Origin: Ornithinibacillus halophilus
GTDB lineage: Bacteria > Bacillota > Bacilli > Bacillales > Amphibacillaceae
Reading direction: 5' to 3'
NCBI RefSeq assembly: GCF_900129485.1
Contig: NZ_FQVW01000013.1
Coordinates: 1-64,000 of the forward strand
DNA length: 64,000 bases
Of the stretch, positions 27,315 through 36,505 are shown piece by piece. Within the stretch, counting starts at the first letter, position 1. Each line of letters opens with the position of its first letter. Below the pieces are notes generated by a model. The model made no database searches and was not told the DNA's origin. It saw only the letters and a list, made by a program, of their open reading frames with translations. Made by a program: the position numbers and the translations under genes.

Positions 27315-27875
27315 GTGAAATTTACTAAAACTAATTTAGAAGATGTAATAATAATCGAACCAGCAATATTTGGTGATCATCGTGGCTGGTTTATGGAAAC
27401 TTATAATGAGGAAAATTTCTTAGAGAATGGAATCAATATAAAATTTGTACAAGATAATCAATCATTTTCAGCAGCAAAAGGTACATTAAGAGGACTACAT
27501 TATCAATTAAATCCGAAAGCACAGATAAAGCTTGTACGTTGTACAAGAGGGGCTATTTATGATGTTGCTGTTGACATTAGAAAAGGGAGTCCAACCTTTG
27601 GAGAATGGTTTGGGATTGAATTGACAGCAGAAAATAAAAAGCAATTATTAATTCCAAAAGGTTTTGCACATGGTTTTATGACATTAACAGAAGATGTCGA
27701 AGTTCAATATAAAGTGGACGAGCTATATGCGCCTGAATGTGATCGAGGCATTGTTTGGAATGACCCTACGATTGGAATTGACTGGCCAATGGATATTATA
27801 CCAGTTTTATCAGCAAAGGATGAAAAAGCTCCATTATTAAAAGATGCTGATAATAACTTTAGTTATGGAGAGTAA
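27315..27875 (+). CDS. rmlC: dTDP-4-dehydrorhamnose 3,5-epimerase
   Basis: 186 residues. GDHRGWFMETYN, QDNQSFS, GTLRGLHYQ (with the catalytic His) and FAHGFMTL mark a complete RmlC. A GTG start with a weak AAGAAGTG site; no better start is visible. The product feeds RmlD, encoded directly after it. Confidence 0.95.
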   Translation: MKFTKTNLEDVIIIEPAIFGDHRGWFMETYNEENFLENGINIKFVQDNQSFSAAKGTLRGLHYQLNPKAQIKLVRCTRGAIYDVAVDIRKGSPTFGEWFGIELTAENKKQLLIPKGFAHGFMTLTEDVEVQYKVDELYAPECDRGIVWNDPTIGIDWPMDIIPVLSAKDEKAPLLKDADNNFSYGE

Positions 27876-27879
27876 TTCT

Positions 27880-28734
27880 ATGAAAATCTTAGTTACAGGT
27901 TATACGGGACAACTTGGTTTTGATGTAGTTCAACAGGGGAATATACTTGGTTTTGATATGATTGGTATTGGATCAAGTGATTTGGACTTAACCAACGAAA
28001 TAGATGTACGAGCTTTTGTTAATAAGGTACAACCAGATGCAATTATACACTGCGCAGCTTATACGGCCGTCGATAAAGCTGAAGATAATCAAGAAACTTG
28101 TTGGAACGTAAACGTTGAGGGTACGAAACATTTAGCTACAGCAGCTCAAAGAGCAAATGCTAAATTCATGTATATCAGCACAGACTATGTATTTGATGGA
28201 AAGGGAGACCTTCCATTTGAGGTAACTGATAAGACGAGTCCAATTGGATATTATGGATTAACTAAATATGAAGGTGAAGAACTAGTAAAGCAATTACTAG
28301 ATAAATGGTATATTGTAAGGATATCATGGGTATTTGGAACTAATGGGAATAATTTTGTTAAGACGATGTTACGATTGGCAGAAACACGTGATGAACTAAA
28401 TGTTGTTGGGGATCAAGTGGGATCGCCAACTTATACATTTGATTTAGCTCGATTACTTTTAGATATGACTCAAAGTGAAAAATACGGCACTTATCATGCT
28501 TCAAATGAAGGCTTTTGTAGCTGGGCTGAATTTGCAACTGAGATTTTTAGACTAGCGAATAAAGATGTCAAAGTAAATCCGATTCCAACAGAAGAATATC
28601 CAACTCGTGCAATACGTCCTAAAAATTCACGTATGTCAAAACAAAAGCTAGTAGAGAACGGATTTAATCCGTTACCAATTTGGCAAGATGCTGTTAGTCG
28701 ATACTTAAAGCAATTAACACAAGAGGTGAAATAG
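27880..28734 (+). CDS. rmlD: dTDP-4-dehydrorhamnose reductase
   Basis: 284 residues. ILVTGYTGQLG (NADPH binding), STDYVFDG, YYGLTKYEGE (YxxxK) and the C-terminal RPKNSRMSK are typical of RmlD. It reduces the 4-keto group to give dTDP-L-rhamnose. The ATG at 27880 has GGAG 9 nt upstream and gives the family N-terminus; the frame extends upstream into rmlC but that extension is not used. Confidence 0.96.
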   Translation: MKILVTGYTGQLGFDVVQQGNILGFDMIGIGSSDLDLTNEIDVRAFVNKVQPDAIIHCAAYTAVDKAEDNQETCWNVNVEGTKHLATAAQRANAKFMYISTDYVFDGKGDLPFEVTDKTSPIGYYGLTKYEGEELVKQLLDKWYIVRISWVFGTNGNNFVKTMLRLAETRDELNVVGDQVGSPTYTFDLARLLLDMTQSEKYGTYHASNEGFCSWAEFATEIFRLANKDVKVNPIPTEEYPTRAIRPKNSRMSKQKLVENGFNPLPIWQDAVSRYLKQLTQEVK

Positions 28735-29754
28735 ATGACAAGGAAAAAGGTGCTAGTTACTGGTGGTGCTGGTTTTATTGGTGGTAACTTTGTGAAGTAT
28801 ATGGTTAATAAATATCCTGAGTATGATATTTATAATTTAGACTTGTTAACTTATGCTGGTGATTTAACAAAGCATCAGGATATTGAAGATAAAGATAATT
28901 ATCATTTTGTAAAAGCGGATATAGCCGATCGTGAAACAATTACTTCTTTGTTTGAAAAAGAAAAATTTGATTATGTTGTTCACTTTGCCGCAGAAAGTCA
29001 CGTGGACCGCTCAATATCAGATCCAGGAATATTTGTCGTAACTAATGTGCTTGGTACACAAGTATTATTAGATGCTGCAAAACTAGTTGGTGTTTCTAAA
29101 TTTGTTCATGTTTCAACTGATGAAGTGTACGGGGAACTTGATTTTGATCCAACAACCTTCTTCACAGAAGAAACACCGTTACAACCAAATAGCCCGTATA
29201 GTGCAAGTAAAGCATCATCTGATTTATTAGTTCGTGCATATCACGAAACATATGGGTTACCTGTTAATATCACTCGATGCTCAAACAATTATGGCCCATA
29301 TCATTTCCCTGAGAAGTTAATTCCATTAACGGTTTCTAGAGTGTTAAACGCTCAGAAAGTACCTGTTTATGGTGATGGTAAGAATATTCGTGACTGGTTA
29401 CATGTATTAGATCATTGTGCAGCTATTGATTTAGTATTGCATGAAGGCCCAAATGGTGAAGTTTACAATGTAGGTGGACATAACGAGCGAACTAATTTAG
29501 AAGTAGTTAAAACGATTATTAGTACACTAGGTAAATCCGAAGACTTGATTGAATTTGTTAAAGATCGTCTGGGTCATGATAAGCGTTATGCAATTGACCC
29601 TACTAAATTAGAACAATTAGGTTGGAAACCAGCATATTCATTTGAAACTGGTATTGCTCAAACTATTCAGTGGTATTTGGATAACAAGGAATGGTGGGAG
29701 CAGATTATTAGTGGGGAATATCAAAAGTATTTTGAAGAACAATATAACGTTTAA
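28735..29754 (+). CDS. rmlB: dTDP-glucose 4,6-dehydratase
   Basis: 339 residues. VTGGAGFIGGNFV, FAAESHVDRSI, STDEVYGEL, YSASKASSD (YxxxK) and NNYGPYHFPEKLIP are all present. It converts dTDP-glucose to the 4-keto-6-deoxy sugar. AGAGGTG lies before the ATG, which directly follows the rmlD stop codon. Confidence 0.97.
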   Translation: MTRKKVLVTGGAGFIGGNFVKYMVNKYPEYDIYNLDLLTYAGDLTKHQDIEDKDNYHFVKADIADRETITSLFEKEKFDYVVHFAAESHVDRSISDPGIFVVTNVLGTQVLLDAAKLVGVSKFVHVSTDEVYGELDFDPTTFFTEETPLQPNSPYSASKASSDLLVRAYHETYGLPVNITRCSNNYGPYHFPEKLIPLTVSRVLNAQKVPVYGDGKNIRDWLHVLDHCAAIDLVLHEGPNGEVYNVGGHNERTNLEVVKTIISTLGKSEDLIEFVKDRLGHDKRYAIDPTKLEQLGWKPAYSFETGIAQTIQWYLDNKEWWEQIISGEYQKYFEEQYNV

Positions 29755-29823
29755 TATATTTGTATTTGGGTAATAAACTCGATTTTATTACTTCACGAAA
29801 GATAGATGTAGGGAGAGAGCATA

Positions 29824-30990
29824 ATGAAAATTACTATTGCTGGAACAGGATATGTCGGGTTATCAAATGCAATATTACTTGCTCAACATAATAAAGTTAT
29901 AGCACTTGATATTATTCAAGAAAAAGTAGATATGATAAATAATAGAAGATCTCCTATCATTGATAATGAGATTGAAGAGTATTTAGCAACTAAAGAATTA
30001 GATTTATCTGCAACTACTGATAATTATAAAGCATACAAAGATGCTGAGTATGTTATCATCTCAACACCGACTAATTATGATCCTGAGAAGAACTATTTTA
30101 ATACAAGAACTGTTGAAGCAGTTATCGCCAATGTACTATCCATTAATCCAGACGCAATAATGGTAATTAAATCTACAGTCCCAGTTGGCTATACAGAAAA
30201 AGTAAGAGAAAAATTTGAAACAGAGAATATTATTTTCTCCCCAGAATTTTTACGTGAAGGAAAGGCTTTATATGATAACTTATATCCTTCACGAATTATC
30301 GTTGGTGAACAGTCTGAGAGAGCAAAGGTATTTGCTGACTTACTAGTACAAGGTGCTATAAAAGAAGATATACCTGTATTATTTACAAACTCAACAGAAG
30401 CGGAAGCAATCAAACTTTTTGCTAACACTTATCTTGCAATGCGTGTTGCTTATTTTAATGAGCTAGATTCGTATGCGGAGGTAAGAGGTTTAGATAGTAA
30501 GCAAATTATTGATGGTGTAGGACTTGACCCAAGGATAGGCAATCACTATAATAATCCTTCATTTGGTTATGGGGGCTACTGCTTACCTAAAGATACAAAA
30601 CAATTATTAGCAAATTATGAAGACGTTCCAAATAATATAATGACTGCCATTGTAGATGCAAATAGAACAAGAAAAGACCATATTGCCGAAATGATAATTA
30701 AGAAAAATCCTAAGATTGTCGGTATCTATAGGCTTACTATGAAAATGGACTCAGATAACTTCAGACAATCAGCTATTCAAGGTGTTATGAAGCGTATAAA
30801 AGCTAAGGGTATTGAAGTTGTTGTATATGAACCAGCCCTTCATGAAGAGACATTCTATAATTCAAGAGTAATAAATGATTTTGGAGAGTTTAAGAGAGTT
30901 TCAGATGTAATCGTAGCAAATCGATTGTCTGATGATTTATGTGATGTAGAGGACAAAGTATATACAAGGGATTTGTTTAGTAGAGATTAA
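29824..30990 (+). CDS. ugd: UDP-glucose 6-dehydrogenase
   Basis: 388 residues, the short bacterial class. [14 protein letters not shown] (NAD binding), [25 protein letters not shown] and the catalytic Cys in [14 protein letters not shown] are present. It oxidises UDP-glucose (from galU) to UDP-glucuronate, implying an acidic polymer. It is the last gene of the polysaccharide locus and is followed by a hairpin. Confidence 0.95.
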   Translation: MKITIAGTGYVGLSNAILLAQHNKVIALDIIQEKVDMINNRRSPIIDNEIEEYLATKELDLSATTDNYKAYKDAEYVIISTPTNYDPEKNYFNTRTVEAVIANVLSINPDAIMVIKSTVPVGYTEKVREKFETENIIFSPEFLREGKALYDNLYPSRIIVGEQSERAKVFADLLVQGAIKEDIPVLFTNSTEAEAIKLFANTYLAMRVAYFNELDSYAEVRGLDSKQIIDGVGLDPRIGNHYNNPSFGYGGYCLPKDTKQLLANYEDVPNNIMTAIVDANRTRKDHIAEMIIKKNPKIVGIYRLTMKMDSDNFRQSAIQGVMKRIKAKGIEVVVYEPALHEETFYNSRVINDFGEFKRVSDVIVANRLSDDLCDVEDKVYTRDLFSRD

Positions 30991-30995
30991 TATAT

Positions 30996-31030
30996 AACCC
31001 GCTGGGCCTATTGGCTTGGCGGGCTTATTT
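30996..31030 (+). terminator. Terminator-like hairpin at the end of the polysaccharide locus
   Basis: ACCCGC...GGCC pairs with GGC...GCGGGCT, giving a GC-rich stem with an interrupted T-rich tail (TTATTTGTGTT). Confidence 0.6.
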
Positions 31031-31250
31031 GTGTTGCCTATTTTTCCCTAGAAATGTAATTCCTCGTAATCAGATCCCCGTAAAATAATGATACTCGCTT
31101 CTATATCTAAATGAATTGGTTTGAATTGAATATACTGCTCAGCTAATAAACGTTTATCCATCACTATAGAGTATTTGGTGATTGGTTTGTCGTAAACAGC
31201 AAGCCTTCCAAACCTTAGAAGTAGCTGTTGTCGCCCCATAAGGGAGAAGC

Positions 31251-31273
31251 ATGGGGACGGTTCTCACGCTCCA
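31251..31273. repeat. REP-like motif upstream of comM
   Basis: CATGGGGACGGTTCTCACGC and the following bases form a GGGGACGGTTCTC-type element. Related motifs flank the transposase gene downstream (33766-33890) and occur at 34550. I recall such motifs near Bacillus REP-associated transposases. The rest of the gap 31031-31418 contains only a weak minus-strand frame. Confidence 0.5.
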
Positions 31274-31361
31274 TTTTCTGTATTTTCAAAATTTAAAAGC
31301 TCGTATTTCGCCTTGATTCCACTTAATATGGCAAAATAACACAAAATACGAACAAATGTTC

Positions 31362-31390
31362 TTGACTTTCCTTTTAGAATCGACTATTCT
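31362..31390 (+). promoter_or_regulatory. Sigma-A-type promoter of comM
   Basis: TTGACT (31362-31367), a 17-bp spacer and TATTCT (31385-31390), 29 bp before the start codon. Confidence 0.7.
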
Positions 31391-31418
31391 ATTTATAATA
31401 AAAAGGAAAGAAGTGAGA

Positions 31419-32963
31419 ATGATGGCGACTGTAATATCAAGTATTGGCCTGAAAGGAATGGAAGGTTACCGAGTTCAGGTGGAGGTACAGCTTATTCCAG
31501 GTGTAGAAGGAATTTGTATTGTAGGTCTCCCAGATGCATCAGTAAAGGAATCCAAAGATCGAGTCATGGCAGCTTTGCATTCCAATGAGTGCGGTATACC
31601 CGAAAAAAGGATTATTATTAATCTGTCCCCAGCAGAGCAAAAGAAAAACAGCCCAATTTTTGACCTGGCCATGGCAATTGGGATTATGAAAGAGGCAGGG
31701 GAAATAAAGCATGCGATACCTAAGGATGCGGCATTCTTAGGTGTGTTGTCACTAGATGGCTCCATTAAGCCGGTAGAGGGGATGCTTCCAGCGATTGTTG
31801 CTGCTAAAAAAGAAGGATTTAAAACCTTGTATTTACCATCTATGAAGGATACACCGCTATCCCATATTGACGGAATCGAGATTCGTTTTGTAGAAACACT
31901 TCAGGAAGTGATTGAATCGTTCTCAGGACAATTAACAACTTCCATATTTACTTCATCACACACCACAGAACCACCTCAAGTAGTCACCCCTTCTTATGAC
32001 AAAGACTTCAAACATATCTTAGGACATCAAAAGGCTAAAAGAGCATTAGAAATAGCTGCTGCAGGCGGCCATAATGTATTGATGGTTGGTCCTCCAGGCT
32101 GTGGTAAGAGTTTACTAGCTGAAACATTCCAATCGATTTTACCACCTCTCCAACAGGAAAGTAGCTTCGATGTCATGAGTATTTATCAATTAGCTGGCGT
32201 TAGCAACCCAAACTATCAAATCCCACCATATAGAGACCCACATCATTCCGCATCAGCCGTCTCATTAATTGGAGGTGGTGCGAATCCAAAGCCAGGTGAG
32301 GTGTCACTCGCACATCATGGAGTGCTTTTTCTCGATGAAATGGCCGAATTCCCCAAGCGAACGTTGGACATGCTAAGGCAACCATTGGAAACAAGTAAGG
32401 TAACCATCAGTCGTGCTGCCACAACCGTGACATACCCCGCACAATTTATCTTACTAGCTGCTATGAACCCTTGTCCTTGTGGGTTCTTAGGATCAAGATA
32501 CCGGTATTGCACCTGTACACCCAAACAAATCCTAACCTACAACAACCGTGTTTCGGGACCAATTGAGGACCGTATTGATATTTTACTAGAATTAGATACC
32601 GTCGTACTGGATAAGGAATCCGAACAAGACAATGAAACTTCCGATGAAATCCGTTCAAGAGTAATTGATGCGCGTAACATTCAGTATAAGCGGTATGATT
32701 CTGAAACCTATAATGCGATTATCTCCAATGAACAATTGACTAGTTATTGCCAACTGACAGAGGAGCAGAAGAGAATGATTCAACAATGGGCAAGTAAATA
32801 CAACTGGAGTACGAGGGTGCAGATGAAAATCTTGCGCCTTGCGAGAACAATCTCCGACTTAAGTGGCCATGAAACGATCACCAATGAATCTATCTGGGAA
32901 GCTGTAACGATGAGGCGTGGTTCTGGTGGTAAAGCGCAAAGGAAGACACCGGTAAATGGTTAA
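31419..32963 (+). CDS. comM: YifB/ComM-family Mg-chelatase-like AAA+ ATPase
   Basis: 514 residues, family length. An N-terminal Lon-like fold with VQVEVQLIPGVEG and VGLPDASVKESKDRV, Walker A VGPPGCGKS (about 228), Walker B FLDEMAEF, then AAMNPCPCG and a zinc-like C-x-C-T motif. ComM-type helicases promote branch migration during integration of transforming DNA. The ATG at 31419 (or 31422) follows GAAGTGAG; a frame opening at 31356 lies over the promoter and is rejected. A partial, broken copy lies at 40.7 kb. Confidence 0.95.
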   Translation: MMATVISSIGLKGMEGYRVQVEVQLIPGVEGICIVGLPDASVKESKDRVMAALHSNECGIPEKRIIINLSPAEQKKNSPIFDLAMAIGIMKEAGEIKHAIPKDAAFLGVLSLDGSIKPVEGMLPAIVAAKKEGFKTLYLPSMKDTPLSHIDGIEIRFVETLQEVIESFSGQLTTSIFTSSHTTEPPQVVTPSYDKDFKHILGHQKAKRALEIAAAGGHNVLMVGPPGCGKSLLAETFQSILPPLQQESSFDVMSIYQLAGVSNPNYQIPPYRDPHHSASAVSLIGGGANPKPGEVSLAHHGVLFLDEMAEFPKRTLDMLRQPLETSKVTISRAATTVTYPAQFILLAAMNPCPCGFLGSRYRYCTCTPKQILTYNNRVSGPIEDRIDILLELDTVVLDKESEQDNETSDEIRSRVIDARNIQYKRYDSETYNAIISNEQLTSYCQLTEEQKRMIQQWASKYNWSTRVQMKILRLARTISDLSGHETITNESIWEAVTMRRGSGGKAQRKTPVNG

Positions 32964-32988
32964 TTTTATATAGGGGAGTGGGGAACGA

Positions 32989-33765
32989 ATGCCACGTAAA
33001 GCTAGGAGGAAAAGTAATAGTGGTATCTACCATATCATACTTAGAGGCGCCAATAGACAGGAAATCTTTCATGACGATGATGACTGTATAAGATTTTTAG
33101 AAATTCTCAAGAAATATAAAGATAAAACTGACATAAAAGTCTACGCATGGTGTTTGATGGGCAACCATATTCATCTGCTATTGAAAGAAGGAAATGAAGC
33201 TATTTCCAACACGATGAAACGGATTGGTGTCAGTTATGTTTCTTATTATAACTGGAAATACAGAACAACAGGGCACCTGTTTCAGGACAGATTTAAGAGT
33301 GAAAATGTGGAAACAGATAGGTATTTATTAACGGTTACTAGGTATATTCACCAGAATCCATTAAAAGCAGGAATGGTTGGTAAGGTGGAAGAATGGAGTT
33401 GGAGCAGCTGTCTTGGTTATTATGGTAAACATTGTTTTCCGATTAAATTATTGGATAAGGAATTGGTATTAGGGATGTTTTCTGTGGATATGGAGAAGGC
33501 AATTGAACGGTTTAGAGTTTTTAATGAAGAACGTAATGATGACGAGTGTTTAGATGAGCCAGTTATTAAGAGGAGAAAGACGGATGAAGAAGCAAGGCAG
33601 GAAATCAAGCAGTTGCTTGGTCAGTTAGAAATTGCGCAGGTGAAGAGTTTACCTAGGGTGGAGAGGAATTCAGTGTTAAGAAGAGTGAAGAGGATTGATG
33701 GAGTATCTCAACGGCAGGTGGCGAGGATATTGGGAGTGTCTGCGACATTGGTTTTTAGGGCTTAG
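32989..33765 (+). CDS. REP-associated tyrosine transposase (RAYT, Y1/IS200-like)
   Basis: 258 residues. The N-terminus (GIYHIILRGANRQEIF) and the HUH motif GNHIHLLL (about 56-63) are diagnostic; the likely catalytic Tyr is in TRYIHQNPLKAG (about 120). A C-terminal extension ends in a helix-turn-helix-like VSQRQVARILGVS. These single-copy transposases act on REP-type palindromes rather than moving as IS elements. It starts 25 bp after comM and may be cotranscribed. Flanking palindromic repeats are present, as expected. Confidence 0.92.
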   Translation: MPRKARRKSNSGIYHIILRGANRQEIFHDDDDCIRFLEILKKYKDKTDIKVYAWCLMGNHIHLLLKEGNEAISNTMKRIGVSYVSYYNWKYRTTGHLFQDRFKSENVETDRYLLTVTRYIHQNPLKAGMVGKVEEWSWSSCLGYYGKHCFPIKLLDKELVLGMFSVDMEKAIERFRVFNEERNDDECLDEPVIKRRKTDEEARQEIKQLLGQLEIAQVKSLPRVERNSVLRRVKRIDGVSQRQVARILGVSATLVFRA

Positions 33766-33789
33766 AGGAGCGTGGTACATTTTTTGGTG

Positions 33790-33828
33790 GTTCTTAATGC
33801 TCCCTGAAAGGGGAGCCATTACAAGAAC
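33790..33828. repeat. REP-type palindrome next to the RAYT gene
   Basis: GTTCTTAATGCTCCC pairs with GGGAGCCATTACAAGAAC with small bulges and a TGAAAG loop, 25 bp after the transposase stop. Bulged palindromes of this kind are typical RAYT substrates. Confidence 0.7.
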
Positions 33829-33975
33829 ATGAGGGTGGAGGTATTGTTTCCTGCTTGATTACTGAAACGTTCGGACCGTTCCCGTGTTTCTAAAGGGAAG
33901 ATAAAGATCTCACCATCCACTAGTACATTATGAAATACTACAATTAAATCGGTGTTTTTTTTCCTGTACTCAGAA

Positions 33976-34133
33976 ATAAAAGGATATTTATTCTTTTTGT
34001 CGAAATATGAAATATAGAGAAATGATATTTTAGGGACTCTTAAATAGAATTAAAGATGGTATCGAGACTATTACTGAACTAAAAGTAAAATCAATAACAA
34101 ATCATGTCCCGAAAATATCATATACATAAGTTG
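33976..34133 (+). promoter_or_regulatory. Duplicated promoter/leader region, copy A (with TGTCGAA box)
   Basis: About 155 bp closely similar to 38189-38342. It contains TTGTCG (33997-34002), an 18-bp spacer and AATGAT as a possible promoter; TGTCGAA across the -35 matches a Spo0A box. The conserved leader continues through AACAAATCATGTC to ATACATAA. It precedes the small gene at 34177. Confidence 0.6.
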
Positions 34134-34176
34134 AATCTAAACATATATGAATATTTATAGAAAGAGAGGCATATCC

Positions 34177-34338
34177 ATGGACGATGGGCAAATAAAAGCC
34201 CATATGCCAATAAATCGAATTTTTGCTATAATAGATATTACAATGGAATCCGAAATGGTCTGTATTAGTCATGATGAACCTGAAACTTTTGAGGTCACAT
34301 TTATAAATGGAGGGGACCAAGATGAAGAAGCATTCTAA
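34177..34338 (+). CDS. Small hypothetical protein downstream of leader copy A
   Basis: 53 residues from the ATG at 34177, which has GAGAGG 7 nt upstream; the frame is open from 34147. No recognised domain. Acidic, with a C-terminal GGDQDEEAF. It overlaps the following frame by 17 bp, which suggests coupling. Confidence 0.45.
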   Translation: MDDGQIKAHMPINRIFAIIDITMESEMVCISHDEPETFEVTFINGGDQDEEAF

Positions 34339-34459
34339 TGAGAAGGAATATATCGCTGTCCGTGCAACTCCAGAAATGGCTAACTGGATGCATCCTAAAG
34401 GTGAAGAACGAACACAAGAAATTCAAAAACGAGTTGAAGCTGCGAAAGAACGGGTTTGA
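34322..34459 (+). CDS. Small hypothetical protein, possibly frameshifted
   Basis: 45 residues starting MKKHSNEKEYIAVRA, preceded by GGAGGGG. The coding look (charged helix ending RVEAAKERV) stops at 34459, but the neighbouring frame continues as a protein-like stretch (SLSNLMDAESVKQRHLK) to 34532. A frameshift near 34445 may split one gene of about 65 residues. Function unknown. Confidence 0.4.
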   Translation: MKKHSNEKEYIAVRATPEMANWMHPKGEERTQEIQKRVEAAKERV

Positions 34460-34609
34460 CCAAAGTAAAAATCAGGAATCACTTTCTAATCTAATGGATG
34501 CAGAATCTGTTAAACAACGCCATTTGAAATAATCGCGCCTTGAGGGGACGTATGGGACATGGGGACAGGCACTACAACCATGTTCCGCTTTTTGCCTATC
34601 AGTCACCCT

Positions 34610-35071
34610 TCAAGAAAAACGGTACCCACAGATCATCGTTCTCTCCACCTGCGTCTTCAACTGCTTGTACGATATATCCAGCACGACCCGTTGATCATTC
34701 CTGAAGTGCACGATGGATTGGGTGGGATTGGGGTGTTTTTGGATGAAGGCAATTTGATGATGGAGAATCCAAGCGCAGTCATAGTTGGTGAGAGAATGAG
34801 TGGGGAATACATACAATCTTCGGGTTGGATCAATGGGAATGGGGATTTTATTCCGGAATCCTAAATGCTCAATCACACTTCGCCGTCTCCCTTCATACGT
34901 CGACCCATAATGCATACAAGAGGCACGAATAATCTCTGATGGGGTTTCTTTTACCATTACTTGCCTGTCCACTTCAAAAATGATCGAACCGAATTCCATT
35001 TGTTTGGCAGGAAAGATAGCCATCGTACGTGGCGTAATAACATACGTTTTTTGTAATACTGCTTGTGACAA
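34610..35071 (-). CDS. comK: ComK-family competence transcription factor
   Basis: About 153 residues. The central part matches ComK: GSTYEGRR, IPIDPTRRLYVFPTHS and CAWILHH correspond to the conserved SSYAGRK, DP...FPT.S and C.WI.H blocks. The C-terminus is shorter than the B. subtilis protein (192 residues), as in several other Firmicute ComK proteins. TTG at 35071 is preferred because AAGGAG lies 8 nt upstream; the GTG at 35080 abuts that site. ComK activates late competence genes; an intact comM and an orphan pseudopilin are also in this window. Confidence 0.85.
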   Translation of the reverse strand: MSQAVLQKTYVITPRTMAIFPAKQMEFGSIIFEVDRQVMVKETPSEIIRASCMHYGSTYEGRRRSVIEHLGFRNKIPIPIDPTRRLYVFPTHSLTNYDCAWILHHQIAFIQKHPNPTQSIVHFRNDQRVVLDISYKQLKTQVERTMICGYRFS

Positions 35072-35231
35072 TACATTCACTCCTTAGATAGATTCATAGA
35101 ATAAAGGGAATAGATAGTGATTGGTTTTGTCTTCATAGATAGTGGGAATGGGGGTGGTGGTGAGGATTCACGAAGAAGTGGTGCCCCTGATGAACAGGGG
35201 AGGGAACCCGAACAGTTAGGTACTACTAATG

Positions 35232-35636
35232 TTACTTTTGCTTCTTCGAGTTTTTATCTGTTTGCCACTCAAAAAATGTCTGTATAAACATGAGCCCATC
35301 TCTTTCAAGCAATGGCCATCTTTCAGCTTGAAAAATAAACGGATTCTCCATACCATGTTTCTCAAATAAATGTTCAAGTTGCAGATACTGCTCCACTGAT
35401 AATTTTCGGTCTTTGTCTAGAAAACACTCTTTTCCTTCGATAAGGTAATCAAGTGAAACATCAAGCAACTTTGCTATTTTGCGTGACACTTCAGTACTTG
35501 GCAATTCATCATTTCGTAAAAGCTGAGCAAACCAATTGTCACTATATCCTAAACGTTCACTTACATCCTTTTTTGTGAGTCCATGCTTGTCTAGTAAATT
35601 CTCCACTCGTAATCGAAACGCATCCACAATCGACAC
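35232..35636 (-). CDS. XRE-family transcriptional regulator
   Basis: 134 residues. The N-terminal helix-turn-helix (about 8-65) reads GLTKKDVSERLGYSDNWFAQLLRND and then SRKIAKLLDVSLDYLIEG. The C-terminal part is charged, probably for dimerisation or ligand sensing. It is divergent from the sigma-factor operon at 35927; two palindromes in the shared gap are candidate operators. The arrangement resembles a phage-type repressor controlling a replication module. Confidence 0.88.
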   Translation of the reverse strand: MSIVDAFRLRVENLLDKHGLTKKDVSERLGYSDNWFAQLLRNDELPSTEVSRKIAKLLDVSLDYLIEGKECFLDKDRKLSVEQYLQLEHLFEKHGMENPFIFQAERWPLLERDGLMFIQTFFEWQTDKNSKKQK

Positions 35637-35684
35637 CCTCTTTCTATTTGGCTAAAACCTACCATATTCCACATTAAAATTGTC

Positions 35685-35746
35685 AATAACACAAAAACCT
35701 TTTGTTATTTTAATTTTTGTGATGAATAACACAGGATTCCTGTGTT
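35685..35746. promoter_or_regulatory. Two palindromic operator candidates in a divergent promoter region
   Basis: AATAACA...TGTTATT (35685-35709) and the palindrome AACACAGGA-T-TCCTGTGTT (35728-35746) share the half-site AATAACACA. Both lie between the divergent XRE regulator and sigma-factor genes, close to the regulator start, as expected for autoregulation. Confidence 0.6.
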
Positions 35747-35767
35747 TGTTTAATAAGTCCCTAACTG

Positions 35768-35812
35768 GAAAAATCCCCGTGGAAATCGTCATTTTCCATG
35801 GAGATTTTTGCG
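35768..35812 (+). terminator. Strong hairpin with T-tract between divergent genes
   Basis: AAAAATC-CCCGTGGAAA pairs with TTTCCATGG-GATTTTT. It precedes the sigma-like gene by about 115 bp in the plus direction, so it could end a short leader transcript or work as an attenuator. Confidence 0.5.
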
Positions 35813-35926
35813 TTTTCCCTCTATAAACTTGTGTTTTCAGTTCAGAAAATTCCCAAACGGTTCCATGACAACTTACACTTTCTTTTTTTACTCTAGTCAC
35901 GAAGACGATGAGAAGGGAGGAATGGA

Positions 35927-36505
35927 ATGTCGAAGGAACAAAAGTTTACGTTTGAGGAGGTTTTTCAACAGAACAAAAATCGAATTCATTATTACGTGCA
36001 TCGCCTCGGAATCCATGATCCACATAATGAGTACTATACGGAAGGGCTGCACGCCATGTGGTTGGCCTATAAGAAATACGAACCAAATAAAGGCCCTATG
36101 TCCACCTATTTCAATTACACCATTCGCCAGCGCCTCATTGATAAAATCCGCCGCGATGAAATCAAAGAACTTCGGGAAGAACAGGCAGCAGAAGCAGAGG
36201 AAGTCATGAAATCCGATGGGAATTGGAATCCACAACAAGAAGTTCCGATTATCAAACCAGAAGGAATCGATTTGAAAGACTGGACCTTTTGGAAAAATGT
36301 TAAGTCCATCTTAACGGACAAGCAATGGAAGTGGGTCGATTACTTCATTATTCAAGGCTATTCGCAACTTGAAATTGCAGAGAAAGAAAACACTACGGTC
36401 GAGGCAGTGAAACAATGGAGAAAAGGCGCAATTAAGAAACTAAGAAGTGTATGGGATGAAGAGAATGAAATATTTTTGCTGATAAATAAGGAGGAAAAGG
36501 AATGA
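35927..36505 (+). CDS. Sigma-70-family factor, mobile-element type
   Basis: 192 residues. Region 2 is seen in FEEVFQQNKNRIHYYVHRLG...YYTEGLHAMWLAYKKY and TYFNYTIRQRLIDKIRRDE. A region-4-like helix-turn-helix follows near 140-180 (LTDKQWKWVDYFIIQGYSQLEIAEKE...VKQWRKGAIKKLR). Such short sigma-like proteins occur in prophages and integrative elements, where they regulate element genes. AGGGAGG-type site upstream. The ATGA overlap with the next gene shows an operon. Confidence 0.82.
   Translation: MSKEQKFTFEEVFQQNKNRIHYYVHRLGIHDPHNEYYTEGLHAMWLAYKKYEPNKGPMSTYFNYTIRQRLIDKIRRDEIKELREEQAAEAEEVMKSDGNWNPQQEVPIIKPEGIDLKDWTFWKNVKSILTDKQWKWVDYFIIQGYSQLEIAEKENTTVEAVKQWRKGAIKKLRSVWDEENEIFLLINKEEKE

Noticed and set aside
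31048..31239. 63-codon minus-strand ORF between ugd and comM
   Set aside because: No ribosome binding site and no recognisable family; it may be a gene remnant but cannot be supported.
34559..34864. 101-codon plus-strand ORF
   Set aside because: It is antisense to comK, which has clear family motifs and a good ribosome binding site.
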